DNA of 64,000 nt from Desulfurella acetivorans A63 (lineage in GTDB: Bacteria > Campylobacterota_A > Desulfurellia > Desulfurellales > Desulfurellaceae), in the NCBI GenBank assembly GCA_000517565.1, contig CP007051.1, positions 1,540,001 to 1,604,000 of the forward strand. Reading direction: 5' to 3'. Each line of letters begins with the position of its first letter. Within the stretch, counting starts at the first letter, position 1. A model generated the notes under the pieces. The model was not told the DNA's origin. It saw only the letters and a list, made by a program, of their open reading frames with translations, and did no database searches. Of the stretch, positions 17,177 to 25,807 are shown one piece after another. A program made the translations under genes and the position numbers.

Positions 17177-18244
17177 ATTTTAATCAATAACCAGCAAAAG
17201 ACTTACTTTGAGCATATAGCTTTTTTTGCCCTAATTATTGGGTTAGTTTATTTATTATTTTTTAAGGTAGTTTTTTTTACAGTAATTCTTATTTTTTCAT
17301 ACTTTTTAAGTGAAAGCATTTATCCTTTTGTTAAATTTACAAGTCGTATTGGCATCCCTGTGTGGGTTTCGTCACTTTTTGGTATTTTATTTGCATTATC
17401 TTTAATTGTGTTTATATTTTCTTTAATTGTACCTGTTTTAATACAACAGATAAACAAACTGGATAAATCTATACCTCAACTTATTGTAAACTTAGAAAAT
17501 GTATTGAACCATTTGTATTATTCCATTCTAGCACGCTTTGGTTGGAGAAGAGAAGTTATAGTTTTTCTAAATAATCTTGTTAGCAATATACAAACTTCTG
17601 CGCCAAGTTTTGCTTTGTCATCAATGTTCAGTATTATAAAGGGCTTAACTGCTCTTTCGGCATTAGTAATAACACCAATAATATCTTATTTTATGCTTGT
17701 TTCAAGAAACTACTATAGATCAAGTTTGAAAAAGTTTATATATTATGTTTTGGGTCAGCCATATCTAAATGTTTTTATACAAATTTACGAAATGAGTATA
17801 GGTTATATAAAAGGACTTTTAATTATAATATTGCTTGTTACAATTCTTACATATATTGGCTTTAAAATAGTTGGATTAGACTATTCCATTATATTTGCTA
17901 TATTAAGCGGTCTCGCCTACATTGTACCATATATTGGAAGCATAGTAGCAATCATACCTCCACTTTTTCTTGCAATAGCTGTAAACAAAAGCTTACTGCT
18001 TACACTTGAAGTAGGAGTGGTTTTTATATCAATACACTTTATTATTGGAAATATCGTTGCACCCCTTATTTTTTCTAAAACAATAAACATAAATCCACTT
18101 CTTGCTTTGGTTGCTATAATATTTTTTGGCGAATTATATGGAATATTGGGCATAATATTTGCTATACCCATTACAGGCATTATTATGATTGTATATAAAA
18201 ATTTTGAACCAATCCTAAAAAATCGAAGGGAACCAAATGATTAA
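17177..18244 (+). CDS. AI-2E family permease with an apparent ATT start codon
   Basis: The conserved protein (PerM/YdiK/TqsA family, about eight transmembrane helices, with VGLDYSIIFAILSGLAYIVPYIG and the C-terminal FGELYGILGIIFAIPI) clearly begins well upstream of the first GTG at 17360. The open frame from the TAA at 17174-17176 encodes NNQQKTYFEHIAFFALIIG and the first two helices expected in the family. That frame has no ATG, GTG or TTG before 17360. An ATT at 17177 lies 8 nt after GAGG and gives 355 residues, the usual family length. Members transport autoinducer-2 or unknown substrates, or act as Na+/H+ antiporters. It overlaps purM by 8 bp. Confidence 0.75.
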   Translation: MLINNQQKTYFEHIAFFALIIGLVYLLFFKVVFFTVILIFSYFLSESIYPFVKFTSRIGIPVWVSSLFGILFALSLIVFIFSLIVPVLIQQINKLDKSIPQLIVNLENVLNHLYYSILARFGWRREVIVFLNNLVSNIQTSAPSFALSSMFSIIKGLTALSALVITPIISYFMLVSRNYYRSSLKKFIYYVLGQPYLNVFIQIYEMSIGYIKGLLIIILLVTILTYIGFKIVGLDYSIIFAILSGLAYIVPYIGSIVAIIPPLFLAIAVNKSLLLTLEVGVVFISIHFIIGNIVAPLIFSKTININPLLALVAIIFFGELYGILGIIFAIPITGIIMIVYKNFEPILKNRREPND

Positions 18245-19238
18245 TTATAAAGATAGCGGAGTAGATATTGATAAAGGAAATAGATTTGTAGAAAATATAA
18301 AAAAATTGTCAAAAGATTTGCCAAAAGAAGGTTTTATATCAACGATTGGGGGTTTTAGCAGTCTATTTAGCCTAAAACAGTTTGGGTGCGATTCAGTAAT
18401 TGCAAGTACAACAGACGGTGTTGGCACAAAACTTAAAATTGCTTTTGCTACAAACAAACACGATAGCGTAGGTATTGATTTAGTTGCCATGAATGTTAAT
18501 GATATAATAACAACAGGCATTATGCCAACTTTTTTTTTGGACTATATAGCATATAGCCACGTGGAAGATAAAGTATTGGAAGATATATTTAAAGGTATAA
18601 CAGAAGGTTTAAAACAAGCAAATTGTGCTATTGCAGGTGGAGAAACTGCACAGATGCCTTCTATGTATAACGAAGGAGAGTATGATTTAGCGGGTTTTTG
18701 TGTGGGTATTGGAAAAAAAGAAGATTTATTTAAAGGTAATGTTAAAGAAGGTGATTGCTTAATAGGCATCGCATCAAGCGGTTTTCATTCAAATGGTTAC
18801 TCTCTGATAAGAAAAGCGTTCTTTGAAATTGCAAAATATAAACTTGATACAATTGTAAACAATAAAACACTTGGTGAAATTTTGTTAACACCTACGCTTA
18901 TTTATGTCTCTACTGTTAAACTTATAAAACAATATATAAAAGCTGCAGCGCACATCACAGGTGGGGGCTTTATTGAAAATATACCTCGCTGCCTTGAAGG
19001 GTTTGGTTGCGAAATTGACACAAAAACAATAAAAACACAGGAAGAATTTTTATTAGTTGCTGATATTGCAAAACTTTCAAAAGAAGAAATGTATAGGACA
19101 TTCAATATGGGTGTTGGTTTTGTTGTAGTGGTTGATGAACATAATAAAGATATTGTACTTGAAACTTTACAATATAACAAAATAATAAGTTATCCTATCG
19201 GATATGTGGTTAAAGAAGGTGGAGTTTGTTTAAAATAG
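18237..19238 (+). CDS. purM: phosphoribosylformylglycinamidine cyclo-ligase (AIR synthetase)
   Basis: A 333-residue enzyme of purine synthesis that closes the imidazole ring of AIR using ATP. Motifs include STTDGVGTKLKIA, DLVAMNVNDIITTGIMPTFFLDY, AGGETAQMP, GIASSGFHSNGYSLIRK and HITGGGFIENIPR. The length is typical of the family. It starts inside the end of the AI-2E gene and overlaps purN, which carries out an earlier step (GAR formylation) of the same pathway. Confidence 0.95.
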   Translation: MINYKDSGVDIDKGNRFVENIKKLSKDLPKEGFISTIGGFSSLFSLKQFGCDSVIASTTDGVGTKLKIAFATNKHDSVGIDLVAMNVNDIITTGIMPTFFLDYIAYSHVEDKVLEDIFKGITEGLKQANCAIAGGETAQMPSMYNEGEYDLAGFCVGIGKKEDLFKGNVKEGDCLIGIASSGFHSNGYSLIRKAFFEIAKYKLDTIVNNKTLGEILLTPTLIYVSTVKLIKQYIKAAAHITGGGFIENIPRCLEGFGCEIDTKTIKTQEEFLLVADIAKLSKEEMYRTFNMGVGFVVVVDEHNKDIVLETLQYNKIISYPIGYVVKEGGVCLK

Positions 19239-19873
19239 TTTGCATGTTATCTGGTAGAGGCTCAAATTTTAAAGCAATACTGGATAACATAAAAAATGGG
19301 TTTTTAAAAGCACAGATTGTTTGCGTTGTATCAGACAAACAATGTTCAGGTCTTGAAATAGCAAAACAAAATAATATACAAACGATTTTTTTAGATCCAA
19401 GAGGTCTCTCAAGAAAAGAATATGCCAAAAAAATAATAGAAAGCATTATGCCATATGAGCCCGATTTAATCGTGCTTGCTGGTTTTATGCGTATATTAGA
19501 TGATAGTTTTGTAGATACATTTGAAGGTAAAATTTTAAATATACACCCATCATTATTGCCACTTTTCAAAGGCTTGCACCCACAAAAACAAGCGATAGAA
19601 GCTGGTGTTAAAATAAGTGGTGCAACTGTACATTTTGTTACAAATGAACTTGACAGTGGGCCCATTATAATACAAGGTGCAGTTAGTGTGCATGAAAATG
19701 ATACACCAGAAAGTCTTGCTGATAGAATCTTAAAAGTTGAACACAAAATTTACTCAATGGCAATAAAATTTATTATTGAATCAAAGGTAACCTATATCAA
19801 AACACCTCAGGGTTCTAAAGCTCAGTTTAAAGATATTAAACAATCTGAAGATTTTATTATAAACCCTTATTAG
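19226..19873 (+). CDS. purN: phosphoribosylglycinamide formyltransferase
   Basis: A 215-residue enzyme transferring a formyl group from 10-formyl-THF to GAR. It shows the N-terminal SGRGSNFKAIL, the catalytic region ILNIHPSLLPLFKG and the aspartate in DSGPIIIQGAV. The TTG at 19226 is chosen as start because it gives the KIVCMLSGRGSN strand found at the very N-terminus of the family and lies about 6 nt after AAGAAGG; the next ATG at 19244 would cut the strand. It overlaps purM by 13 bp. Confidence 0.92.
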   Translation: MFKIVCMLSGRGSNFKAILDNIKNGFLKAQIVCVVSDKQCSGLEIAKQNNIQTIFLDPRGLSRKEYAKKIIESIMPYEPDLIVLAGFMRILDDSFVDTFEGKILNIHPSLLPLFKGLHPQKQAIEAGVKISGATVHFVTNELDSGPIIIQGAVSVHENDTPESLADRILKVEHKIYSMAIKFIIESKVTYIKTPQGSKAQFKDIKQSEDFIINPY

Positions 19874-19885
19874 AGGAGGCACTGC

Positions 19886-21310
19886 ATGGAATTCGAACCT
19901 ACAATTGGTTTGGAAGTTCATATACAGCTATTAACAGATAGCAAAATTTTCTGCTCTTGTTCAACAAAATTTGGTTTGCTTCCAAATGAAAATGTATGTC
20001 CCATATGTATGGGTATGCCAGGCGTTTTACCTGTATTAAACAAAAAAGTAGTGGAATTTGCGGTAAAACTTGGTCTTGCTCTAAATTGCAATATAAACAA
20101 GTACTCTGTAATGGCAAGAAAAAATTACTTCTACCCAGATTTACCAAAAAATTACCAGATATCGCAATATGAACTGCCAATCTTAACAGGTGGTTATGTT
20201 GAGATTGAAGATGAGAATGGCTTTACAAAAATACCTCTTGAGCGTATACACATTGAAGAAGATGCGGGCAAAACAATACACACGCACGACTCAAGCCTCG
20301 TAGATTTTAATCGAACGGGCGTGCCTTTGCTTGAAATCGTATCGAAACCAGCCATAAGCACACCAAGACAGGCTTACGAATACTTAAGATCTTTAAGAAG
20401 GATTGTTAGATACCTTGGCATTTGTGATGGAAACATGGAAGAGGGTTCGCTAAGATGCGATGCAAACATATCAATTAAGCCCAAAGGTCAAACAGAACTT
20501 GGCACAAAAGTAGAAATCAAAAACATGAATTCTTTTAAACATGTCGAAAAAGCCCTTGAGTACGAAATTGAGCGCCAAATCCAAATAGTCATGGATAATA
20601 AAGAAATTGTTCAAGAAACCAGGCTTTTTGATGAAAAAACTTTTACAACAAAATCAATGCGCTCAAAAGAAGAAGCTTACGAGTACAGGTATTTTCCTGA
20701 TCCAGACCTTGTTCCTATTGTTATTGAAGACTATTTTTTGGAGTTGATCAAAAGTGATTTGCCAGAGTTGCCTTTACAAAAATTTAACAGATTTATTAAA
20801 ACTTACAATATCAAAGAAGAAGACGCAAAAATACTAATTGAGTCAAAAGAACTTGCCGATTTTTACGAAGAAGTTGCAAAAAAATCAAACCCAAAATCTG
20901 CCTTAAGCTGGGTTTTAACTGAAACATTAGGCTATTTAAATAAAGATAATAAGGATATTACACAGCTTTTAATAAAGCCTGACGACTTAGCTGAACTAAT
21001 AAATTTAGTTGAAAATAATGTTATTAGTGGTAAAATAGCAAAAGAGGTCTTTGCAAAAATGTATGAAACTGGCCTTTCGCCAAAAATAATTATAGAAAAA
21101 GAAAATTTAACGCTTATTCAAGATACAGGAATTATAGAAAAAGCCCTGGATGAAGCAATAGCCAATAACCCCAAAGCAGTTGAGCAGTACAAAGCTGGAA
21201 AGAAAAATACAATAGGTTTTTTTGTAGGTGCTGTAATGAAAGCAACAAAAGGTAAAGCTGACCCCAAGATAGTCAATGAACTTATAATAAAAAAATTAGG
21301 TGAAATATGA
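19886..21310 (+). CDS. gatB: aspartyl/glutamyl-tRNA amidotransferase subunit B
   Basis: A 474-residue protein beginning EPTIGLEVHIQLLTDSKIFC, with the Zn-binding CSCSTKFG..PNENVCPICMG, the KNYFYPDLPKNYQISQYE motif, SLRCDANISI and the C-terminal YqeY-like tail domain. It activates the misacylated tRNA for amidation in the GatCAB complex. Since GlnRS is also encoded in this window, the complex may serve mainly tRNA-Asn here; that is an inference. It has a strong AGGAGG site and a 4 bp overlap with pyrC. GatA and GatC are not in the window. Confidence 0.95.
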   Translation: MEFEPTIGLEVHIQLLTDSKIFCSCSTKFGLLPNENVCPICMGMPGVLPVLNKKVVEFAVKLGLALNCNINKYSVMARKNYFYPDLPKNYQISQYELPILTGGYVEIEDENGFTKIPLERIHIEEDAGKTIHTHDSSLVDFNRTGVPLLEIVSKPAISTPRQAYEYLRSLRRIVRYLGICDGNMEEGSLRCDANISIKPKGQTELGTKVEIKNMNSFKHVEKALEYEIERQIQIVMDNKEIVQETRLFDEKTFTTKSMRSKEEAYEYRYFPDPDLVPIVIEDYFLELIKSDLPELPLQKFNRFIKTYNIKEEDAKILIESKELADFYEEVAKKSNPKSALSWVLTETLGYLNKDNKDITQLLIKPDDLAELINLVENNVISGKIAKEVFAKMYETGLSPKIIIEKENLTLIQDTGIIEKALDEAIANNPKAVEQYKAGKKNTIGFFVGAVMKATKGKADPKIVNELIIKKLGEI

Positions 21311-22584
21311 GAACTATTATCCACTCAGGTCTCGTAATTGACCCCGCAAATAATATTCAAAAGATTGCAGATGTTGTAATAAATAACGATAAAATTGAAC
21401 TTGTTGGAAATGCAAACGGCATATCAATAGATAATGAAATTGATGCAAGTGGTCTTGTTGTCTGCCCAGGTTTTGTTGATTTACACACACACTTAAGAGA
21501 ACCTGGTTTTACAAAAAAAGAAACTATCCAGACAGGTTCACTGGCTGCAGTAGCTGGTGGCTTTACAAGTATTTGCTGTATGCCAAACACAAACCCACCA
21601 ATAGATAGTGAGCTTGTGGTATCCTACATTAAAAACAAAGCTTTAGAAGCAGGTTTTTGCGATGTTTACCCAATTGGCGCTATAACAAAAAATCAGGAAG
21701 GTAAACAGCTTTGCAATTATTTAAGCCTAAAAGATGCCGGTTGTGTTGCTTTTAGCGATGATGGTAAGCCAGTATTTGATCCTAATTTATTATACACTGC
21801 TTTGGTTTATACAAAGGATATTGGAACAGTTTTTGCTTTACACGAAGAAGAACTCGCCTTTTCAAAAGATGGCGTAATAAATGATGGCAAAGTAGCTTTT
21901 GAACTTGGACTTAAAGGCATACCAAACATATCCGAAAGCATAATGATAGCTCGAGATATAGAAATACTAAGATCAGTAAGCCAAGCTCGTTTACATATAT
22001 GCCATGTTAGTGCAAAAGAATCTATAGAACTAATCAAAAAAGCCAAAAAAGAAGGGCTACATATAACATTTGAAGTAACACCTCATCATTTAGCGCTAAC
22101 AGAAGACGAAGTTTACAATTATAATACATACGCTAAAGTCAACCCTCCACTCAGGTCTAAAGAAGATTTAGATATGATTAAAAATGCATTTAAGCAAGAT
22201 CTTGTAGACGCTATTGCGACAGACCATGCACCGCATGAGCTTGATACAAAAAACGTACCAATTCAAGAAGCAAGCTTTGGTATAAGTGGTCTTGAAACAG
22301 CTTTTGGTGTTGTAAATACCTATCTGGTCAAACAAAATATTATAAGCCTGCAAAAAGCTATAGAGCTTTTAACTATTAAACCTGCAAAAGTTTTTGGACT
22401 TGATGCAGGTACTCTATCTGAAGGTTCTTTTGCAAATATTGTTTTGCTTGATGTCAATAAACAATGGGTAGTAGATACAAATGAATTTAAATCAAAAGGC
22501 AAAAATACACCGTTTAATAATAAAACGCTGGTAGGAAGCGTAGAACAGACCATTTACAAAGGAAAAATTGTATATAGAAGGTGA
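21307..22584 (+). CDS. pyrC: dihydroorotase
   Basis: A 425-residue class I dihydroorotase (amidohydrolase fold) of pyrimidine biosynthesis. Motifs are DLHTHLREPGFTKKETI (metal HxH), the zinc-ligand CHVSAKES, FEVTPHHLALT and IATDHAPHELDTK. It starts with an ATGA overlap with gatB and its stop overlaps a GTG next to accD, so the genes are translationally coupled. The full set of metal ligands expected for an active enzyme is present, so it is not one of the inactive homologues. Confidence 0.93.
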   Translation: MRTIIHSGLVIDPANNIQKIADVVINNDKIELVGNANGISIDNEIDASGLVVCPGFVDLHTHLREPGFTKKETIQTGSLAAVAGGFTSICCMPNTNPPIDSELVVSYIKNKALEAGFCDVYPIGAITKNQEGKQLCNYLSLKDAGCVAFSDDGKPVFDPNLLYTALVYTKDIGTVFALHEEELAFSKDGVINDGKVAFELGLKGIPNISESIMIARDIEILRSVSQARLHICHVSAKESIELIKKAKKEGLHITFEVTPHHLALTEDEVYNYNTYAKVNPPLRSKEDLDMIKNAFKQDLVDAIATDHAPHELDTKNVPIQEASFGISGLETAFGVVNTYLVKQNIISLQKAIELLTIKPAKVFGLDAGTLSEGSFANIVLLDVNKQWVVDTNEFKSKGKNTPFNNKTLVGSVEQTIYKGKIVYRR

Positions 22585-22589
22585 GTTTT

Positions 22590-23399
22590 ATGTTATTCAA
22601 AAAAAAGAAAAAAAACGAAGAAAAATGGATTAAATGTCCATCCTGTGGAGAAACTACCTATATTGATGAACTACAGCGTAATTTTTGGGTGTGCAAATGT
22701 GGCTATTATTTTAGGATATCAGCAAAAAATCGCATAAACATAACGGTTGATCCTGGCAGTTTTAAAGAATTTGATGCAAATATAAAAACAAAAGACCCCC
22801 TAAACTTTGTTGATCTAAAACCCTATAAAGATAGAATAAACGAAGCAATTGAAAAAACATCCAATAAAGAAGCCGTAATTTGTGGCACATGCACTATCAA
22901 AGATAAACCATGCGTAATTGTTGTTATGGATTTTTCTTTCCTAGGTGGCTCTATGGGCTATGCTACAGGTGAAAAAATAGTAAGAGCTATCGAAAAGGCA
23001 ATAAAGCATAATCTACCGTTGGTTATTATAAGCTCATCTGGCGGAGCAAGAATGCAAGAAGGTATATTATCTTTAATGCAAATGGAACGCACTTCTTTTG
23101 CTCTAACAAAACTTGCCGAAAAAGGATTGCCTTATATATCTGTATTAACAGACCCTACAACAGGTGGTGTATCTGCAAGTTTTGCCATGCTTGGGGATAT
23201 TATTATAGCAGAGCCAAAAGCATTAATCGGTTTTGCAGGTCCACGTGTTATTGAACAAACTATAGGCCACGCCCTGCCAGAAGGTTTTCAAAGATCTGAG
23301 TTTTTACTGGAAAAGGGTTTTATAGATATAATATGTGAAAGAAAAGACTTGCCTGACACCATAGCCAAATTTTTAGAATTTTTTTATAATGGACGATGA
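22590..23399 (+). CDS. accD: acetyl-CoA carboxylase carboxyltransferase subunit beta
   Basis: A 269-residue subunit starting MLFKKKKKNEEKW, with the N-terminal four-cysteine zinc ribbon (CPSCGE...CKCGYYFR) and the carboxyltransferase core SSSGGARMQEG and TDPTTGGVSASFA. It makes malonyl-CoA for fatty acid synthesis with AccA, AccB and AccC. I prefer the ATG at 22590, about 5 nt after AAGGTGAG, to a GTG at 22581 inside that site. It overlaps the next gene by 11 bp. Confidence 0.93.
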   Translation: MLFKKKKKNEEKWIKCPSCGETTYIDELQRNFWVCKCGYYFRISAKNRINITVDPGSFKEFDANIKTKDPLNFVDLKPYKDRINEAIEKTSNKEAVICGTCTIKDKPCVIVVMDFSFLGGSMGYATGEKIVRAIEKAIKHNLPLVIISSSGGARMQEGILSLMQMERTSFALTKLAEKGLPYISVLTDPTTGGVSASFAMLGDIIIAEPKALIGFAGPRVIEQTIGHALPEGFQRSEFLLEKGFIDIICERKDLPDTIAKFLEFFYNGR

Positions 23400-23727
23400 A
23401 ACATTAGCTATTGAAAAAATTGACGCACTTAGAGGAATTAGCGAAAAAGAAGAAAGTTTTTATAGACAAAACAAGCAACCCCAGAAAAAACAATCACAAA
23501 AGAAAACCTCAAATAAATATAAAAAGCTTTTTTTAAAAAAATTTAAAAAAAATCTTGATAACTTTGAAATCGACCTAATTATAAAAGATGGTAAAAATAT
23601 GCTTAGATTTTATTCTAAAAAAAACCACAAAGAATTTTTTCAAGACTATGATTGTATTTGTGAGATTTTAAATTTTTGTCCAAAAGAAGAAAATCAAATA
23701 GGCGTAAATATTGATATTAATGTGTAA
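23389..23727 (+). CDS. hypothetical protein, Lys-rich
   Basis: A 112-residue soluble protein that I do not recognise. Residues 28-60 are strongly basic and rich in Lys and Gln (QPQKKQSQKKTSNKYKK), followed by a compact region (FEIDLIIKDGKNMLRFYSKK) and an acidic C-terminus (VNIDINV). It lies between accD (11 bp overlap) and a NERD-domain gene (1 bp TAATG overlap), so it is almost certainly translated. The basic patch could bind nucleic acid; nothing else supports that. Confidence 0.6.
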   Translation: MDDETLAIEKIDALRGISEKEESFYRQNKQPQKKQSQKKTSNKYKKLFLKKFKKNLDNFEIDLIIKDGKNMLRFYSKKNHKEFFQDYDCICEILNFCPKEENQIGVNIDINV

Positions 23728-24638
23728 TGTTTCTTTTTTGCGTATTTAAAAAATTATGGGATAGATTATTCTTAATTGAATCAAACAATAAAGAACTATT
23801 TGGTTTTGGTGCAGAAAATATTTTGCAAAAATTTTTAATAGAAAAAAATTATAAAGTGTTTTTCAATCGCATACTAAAAAGTCCTTACAACAAAAATCAT
23901 TTTTTAGAAATAGATGCAATTTGTTATCATAACAACACAATATTTTGTATAGAAATGAAAAACTATAAAGGAACTGTGTATTATGCAGCAAATTTTAAAA
24001 ATGATACATTCGATTCTTATAAAGAAAATAAAATTATACAACTAAAAACAGATAAACACTTAAATCAAACATATAAAGAATTACCGAATCCATTATACAA
24101 AACAATTCTTTTTACAAAACAGTTAAAGAAATATTTATTGCATTTAGATAATCGTTTTTCAACAATAAAGTTTATAAGTGTTGTTGTGTTTTTAAATTTA
24201 TCAACTAATATTGATAATATAAGGTCATTTGATGGTGGCGTAATATATTTATCTGAGTTAGATAAATTTTTAGATCAAAAATCAGGCAATGAAAAAAATA
24301 ACTCGTGGGCTGTTCAAATATTAGAACAACTTCCCTCTTTTGACAAAATTATTACAATAAATAACCAGCCAATACAGGGAATTATTAAAAACAATATTAT
24401 TGCCTGCCATAGACCAAACATAGAACTACAATTAAAAAACATTAAAACAATAAATATAAATCACACACTTACAAGTTGCAAATCTAAATTAAAAATCGAA
24501 TATGTTGATTTTACAACTCGTGAGTTTGAATGCCAAAAGTTATTTATCAGTCTTGATAAATTTGGAACAATCCAAACACACAGACTATCAAATATTAAAA
24601 AAATTATAGTGGGAACACACACACTTAGACCGTTTTAG
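23727..24638 (+). CDS. NERD (nuclease-related) domain protein
   Basis: A 303-residue protein. Residues about 25-110 match the NERD domain: FGAENILQKFLIEKNYKVFFN, then FLEIDAICYHNNTIFCIEMKNYKGTVYY, giving the E...EID...E.K signature of a nuclease-like fold. The rest is a low-similarity region with VVFLNLSTNI and a C-terminal beta-rich part. There is no helicase or kinase partner in the frame. A role in DNA processing is a family-based guess. It is the last gene of the operon and converges on the next gene with one base between the stops. Confidence 0.72.
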   Translation: MFLFCVFKKLWDRLFLIESNNKELFGFGAENILQKFLIEKNYKVFFNRILKSPYNKNHFLEIDAICYHNNTIFCIEMKNYKGTVYYAANFKNDTFDSYKENKIIQLKTDKHLNQTYKELPNPLYKTILFTKQLKKYLLHLDNRFSTIKFISVVVFLNLSTNIDNIRSFDGGVIYLSELDKFLDQKSGNEKNNSWAVQILEQLPSFDKIITINNQPIQGIIKNNIIACHRPNIELQLKNIKTININHTLTSCKSKLKIEYVDFTTREFECQKLFISLDKFGTIQTHRLSNIKKIIVGTHTLRPF

Positions 24639-24639
24639 A

Positions 24640-24981
24640 TTATCTTGGCAAAGCAAATGGTCCTACTACATAACCCCATGGATTTACATGTATTTCGTAC
24701 TGTTGTTTATTTTTTCCTTCAATTGTAGCATAATAGGCAGTGCCCCTTGGGACCTGAATTTTTTGTATATTTATAATTTTATAATCTTTCATATTATTTG
24801 AATCAAGAAATTGTCTTATCATATCTTTTGCTTTTGCTTCGCCAATATTTTGGATCGGATACTGTGCTTGTCCATAACCTTTCATCATTGGACCAGGACA
24901 CCCACCATAGCCAGAAGGGCCAGCAAACGCAAGACTGCAACTAAATATTACACCACTTATTGTAAGAACTAATTTCTTCAT
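24640..24981 (-). CDS. small periplasmic protein of unknown function
   Basis: A 113-residue protein with a clear signal peptide (KKLVLTISGVIFSCSLAFAG), a glycine-rich stretch with one cysteine (GPSGYGGCPGPMMKGYG) and a PepSY-like C-terminal fold ending EIHVNPWGYVVGPFALPR. I do not know a named family. It has its own consensus promoter and a good GGGAGG ribosome site, so it is likely well expressed and secreted to the periplasm. Confidence 0.65.
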   Translation of the reverse strand: MKKLVLTISGVIFSCSLAFAGPSGYGGCPGPMMKGYGQAQYPIQNIGEAKAKDMIRQFLDSNNMKDYKIINIQKIQVPRGTAYYATIEGKNKQQYEIHVNPWGYVVGPFALPR

Positions 24982-25013
24982 AGTATACCTCCCTGTTTAT
25001 TTGTTTTTATAGT

Positions 25014-25041
25014 ATAATAATCTATATCTAACAAATGTCAA
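25014..25041 (-). promoter_or_regulatory. sigma70-type promoter for the small periplasmic protein
   Basis: On the minus strand a perfect TTGACA (25041-25036), a 16 bp spacer and TATTAT (25019-25014). Confidence 0.65.
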
Positions 25042-25064
25042 CAAAAATCACTCGTTTTTAAATT

Positions 25065-25081
25065 CTGGAATAAATTTTGCT
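25065..25081 (+). promoter_or_regulatory. sigma54 (RpoN)-like promoter for flgH
   Basis: CTGGAATAAATTTTGCT has GG at 25067-25068 and GC at 25079-25080 exactly 10 bp apart, with a perfect TTGC(T) -12 element and a YTGG -24 element. The predicted start lies near 25092, just before AGGAGG and the flgH ATG at 25106. RpoN controls several rod, ring and hook genes in Campylobacterota, which makes the site credible. Confidence 0.55.
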
Positions 25082-25105
25082 AGTATTCGTAGCAGGAGGT
25101 AGGCT

Positions 25106-25807
25106 ATGAAGTTTAAACATCTTGGTTTAATTGGTATAGCTTTTATGCTTGCTTCGTGTTCAAGCGCTCAAATTAAAGCTAATTACGAAAAGATGCCTCA
25201 ATATGTAAAAGATCAACCATCCGTACAAGAAAGTGATAAAACTGCTTTGGGTTCTTTATGGAGTGATAATTCTTCGAGCCTTGTAAGCGACATCAAAGCT
25301 TCTCATGTTGGAGATTTAGTAACTGTAATTGTAAGCGAACAAACAGTAAGCAAAAATACTTCTCAAACACAAACAAGTGAATCCTCCTCGACAAATAGTG
25401 GTCTTACTACTTTGCTTGGCTTGCAAAACCGTATTTTTAGCGCTTTGAATTTAGCAAGTGGTGGTGGCAACAATTTAGCTAATTTTGGTGGCTCAAATAG
25501 CTATAAAGGCTCTGGTACAAATCAATCCAGCAATACTCTGACTGCAACAATTGAAGCAAGAATCATAAAAGCATTACCAAACAATAGGTTTTTTATAAGA
25601 GGTGAAAAACAGGTTTACACAAATGGTGAAGAAAATACAGTTGTATTAACTGGTATAATAAGCAAATATGATATTTCAAGCTCAAACACAATAGATTCCA
25701 ACTTGATTTCCGATGCCAAGATATACTATAATGGCAAAGGTGTTGTAAGTGATACGCACAATATAGGATGGCTTGCAAAACTATGGCAACTCATAAGACC
25801 TTTTTAA
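25106..25807 (+). CDS. flgH: flagellar L-ring protein FlgH
   Basis: A 233-residue lipoprotein with lipobox LASC (Cys18) after a hydrophobic signal. The mature part has GSLWSDNSSSLVSDIKASHVGDLVTVIVSEQ and the C-terminal NRFFIRGEKQVYTNGEENTVVLTGIISKYDIS, which are FlgH hallmarks. It forms the outer-membrane L-ring around the flagellar rod. The middle is rich in Ser, Thr, Asn and Gly. It is the first gene of the flagellar operon and overlaps flgI. Confidence 0.93.
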   Translation: MKFKHLGLIGIAFMLASCSSAQIKANYEKMPQYVKDQPSVQESDKTALGSLWSDNSSSLVSDIKASHVGDLVTVIVSEQTVSKNTSQTQTSESSSTNSGLTTLLGLQNRIFSALNLASGGGNNLANFGGSNSYKGSGTNQSSNTLTATIEARIIKALPNNRFFIRGEKQVYTNGEENTVVLTGIISKYDISSSNTIDSNLISDAKIYYNGKGVVSDTHNIGWLAKLWQLIRPF

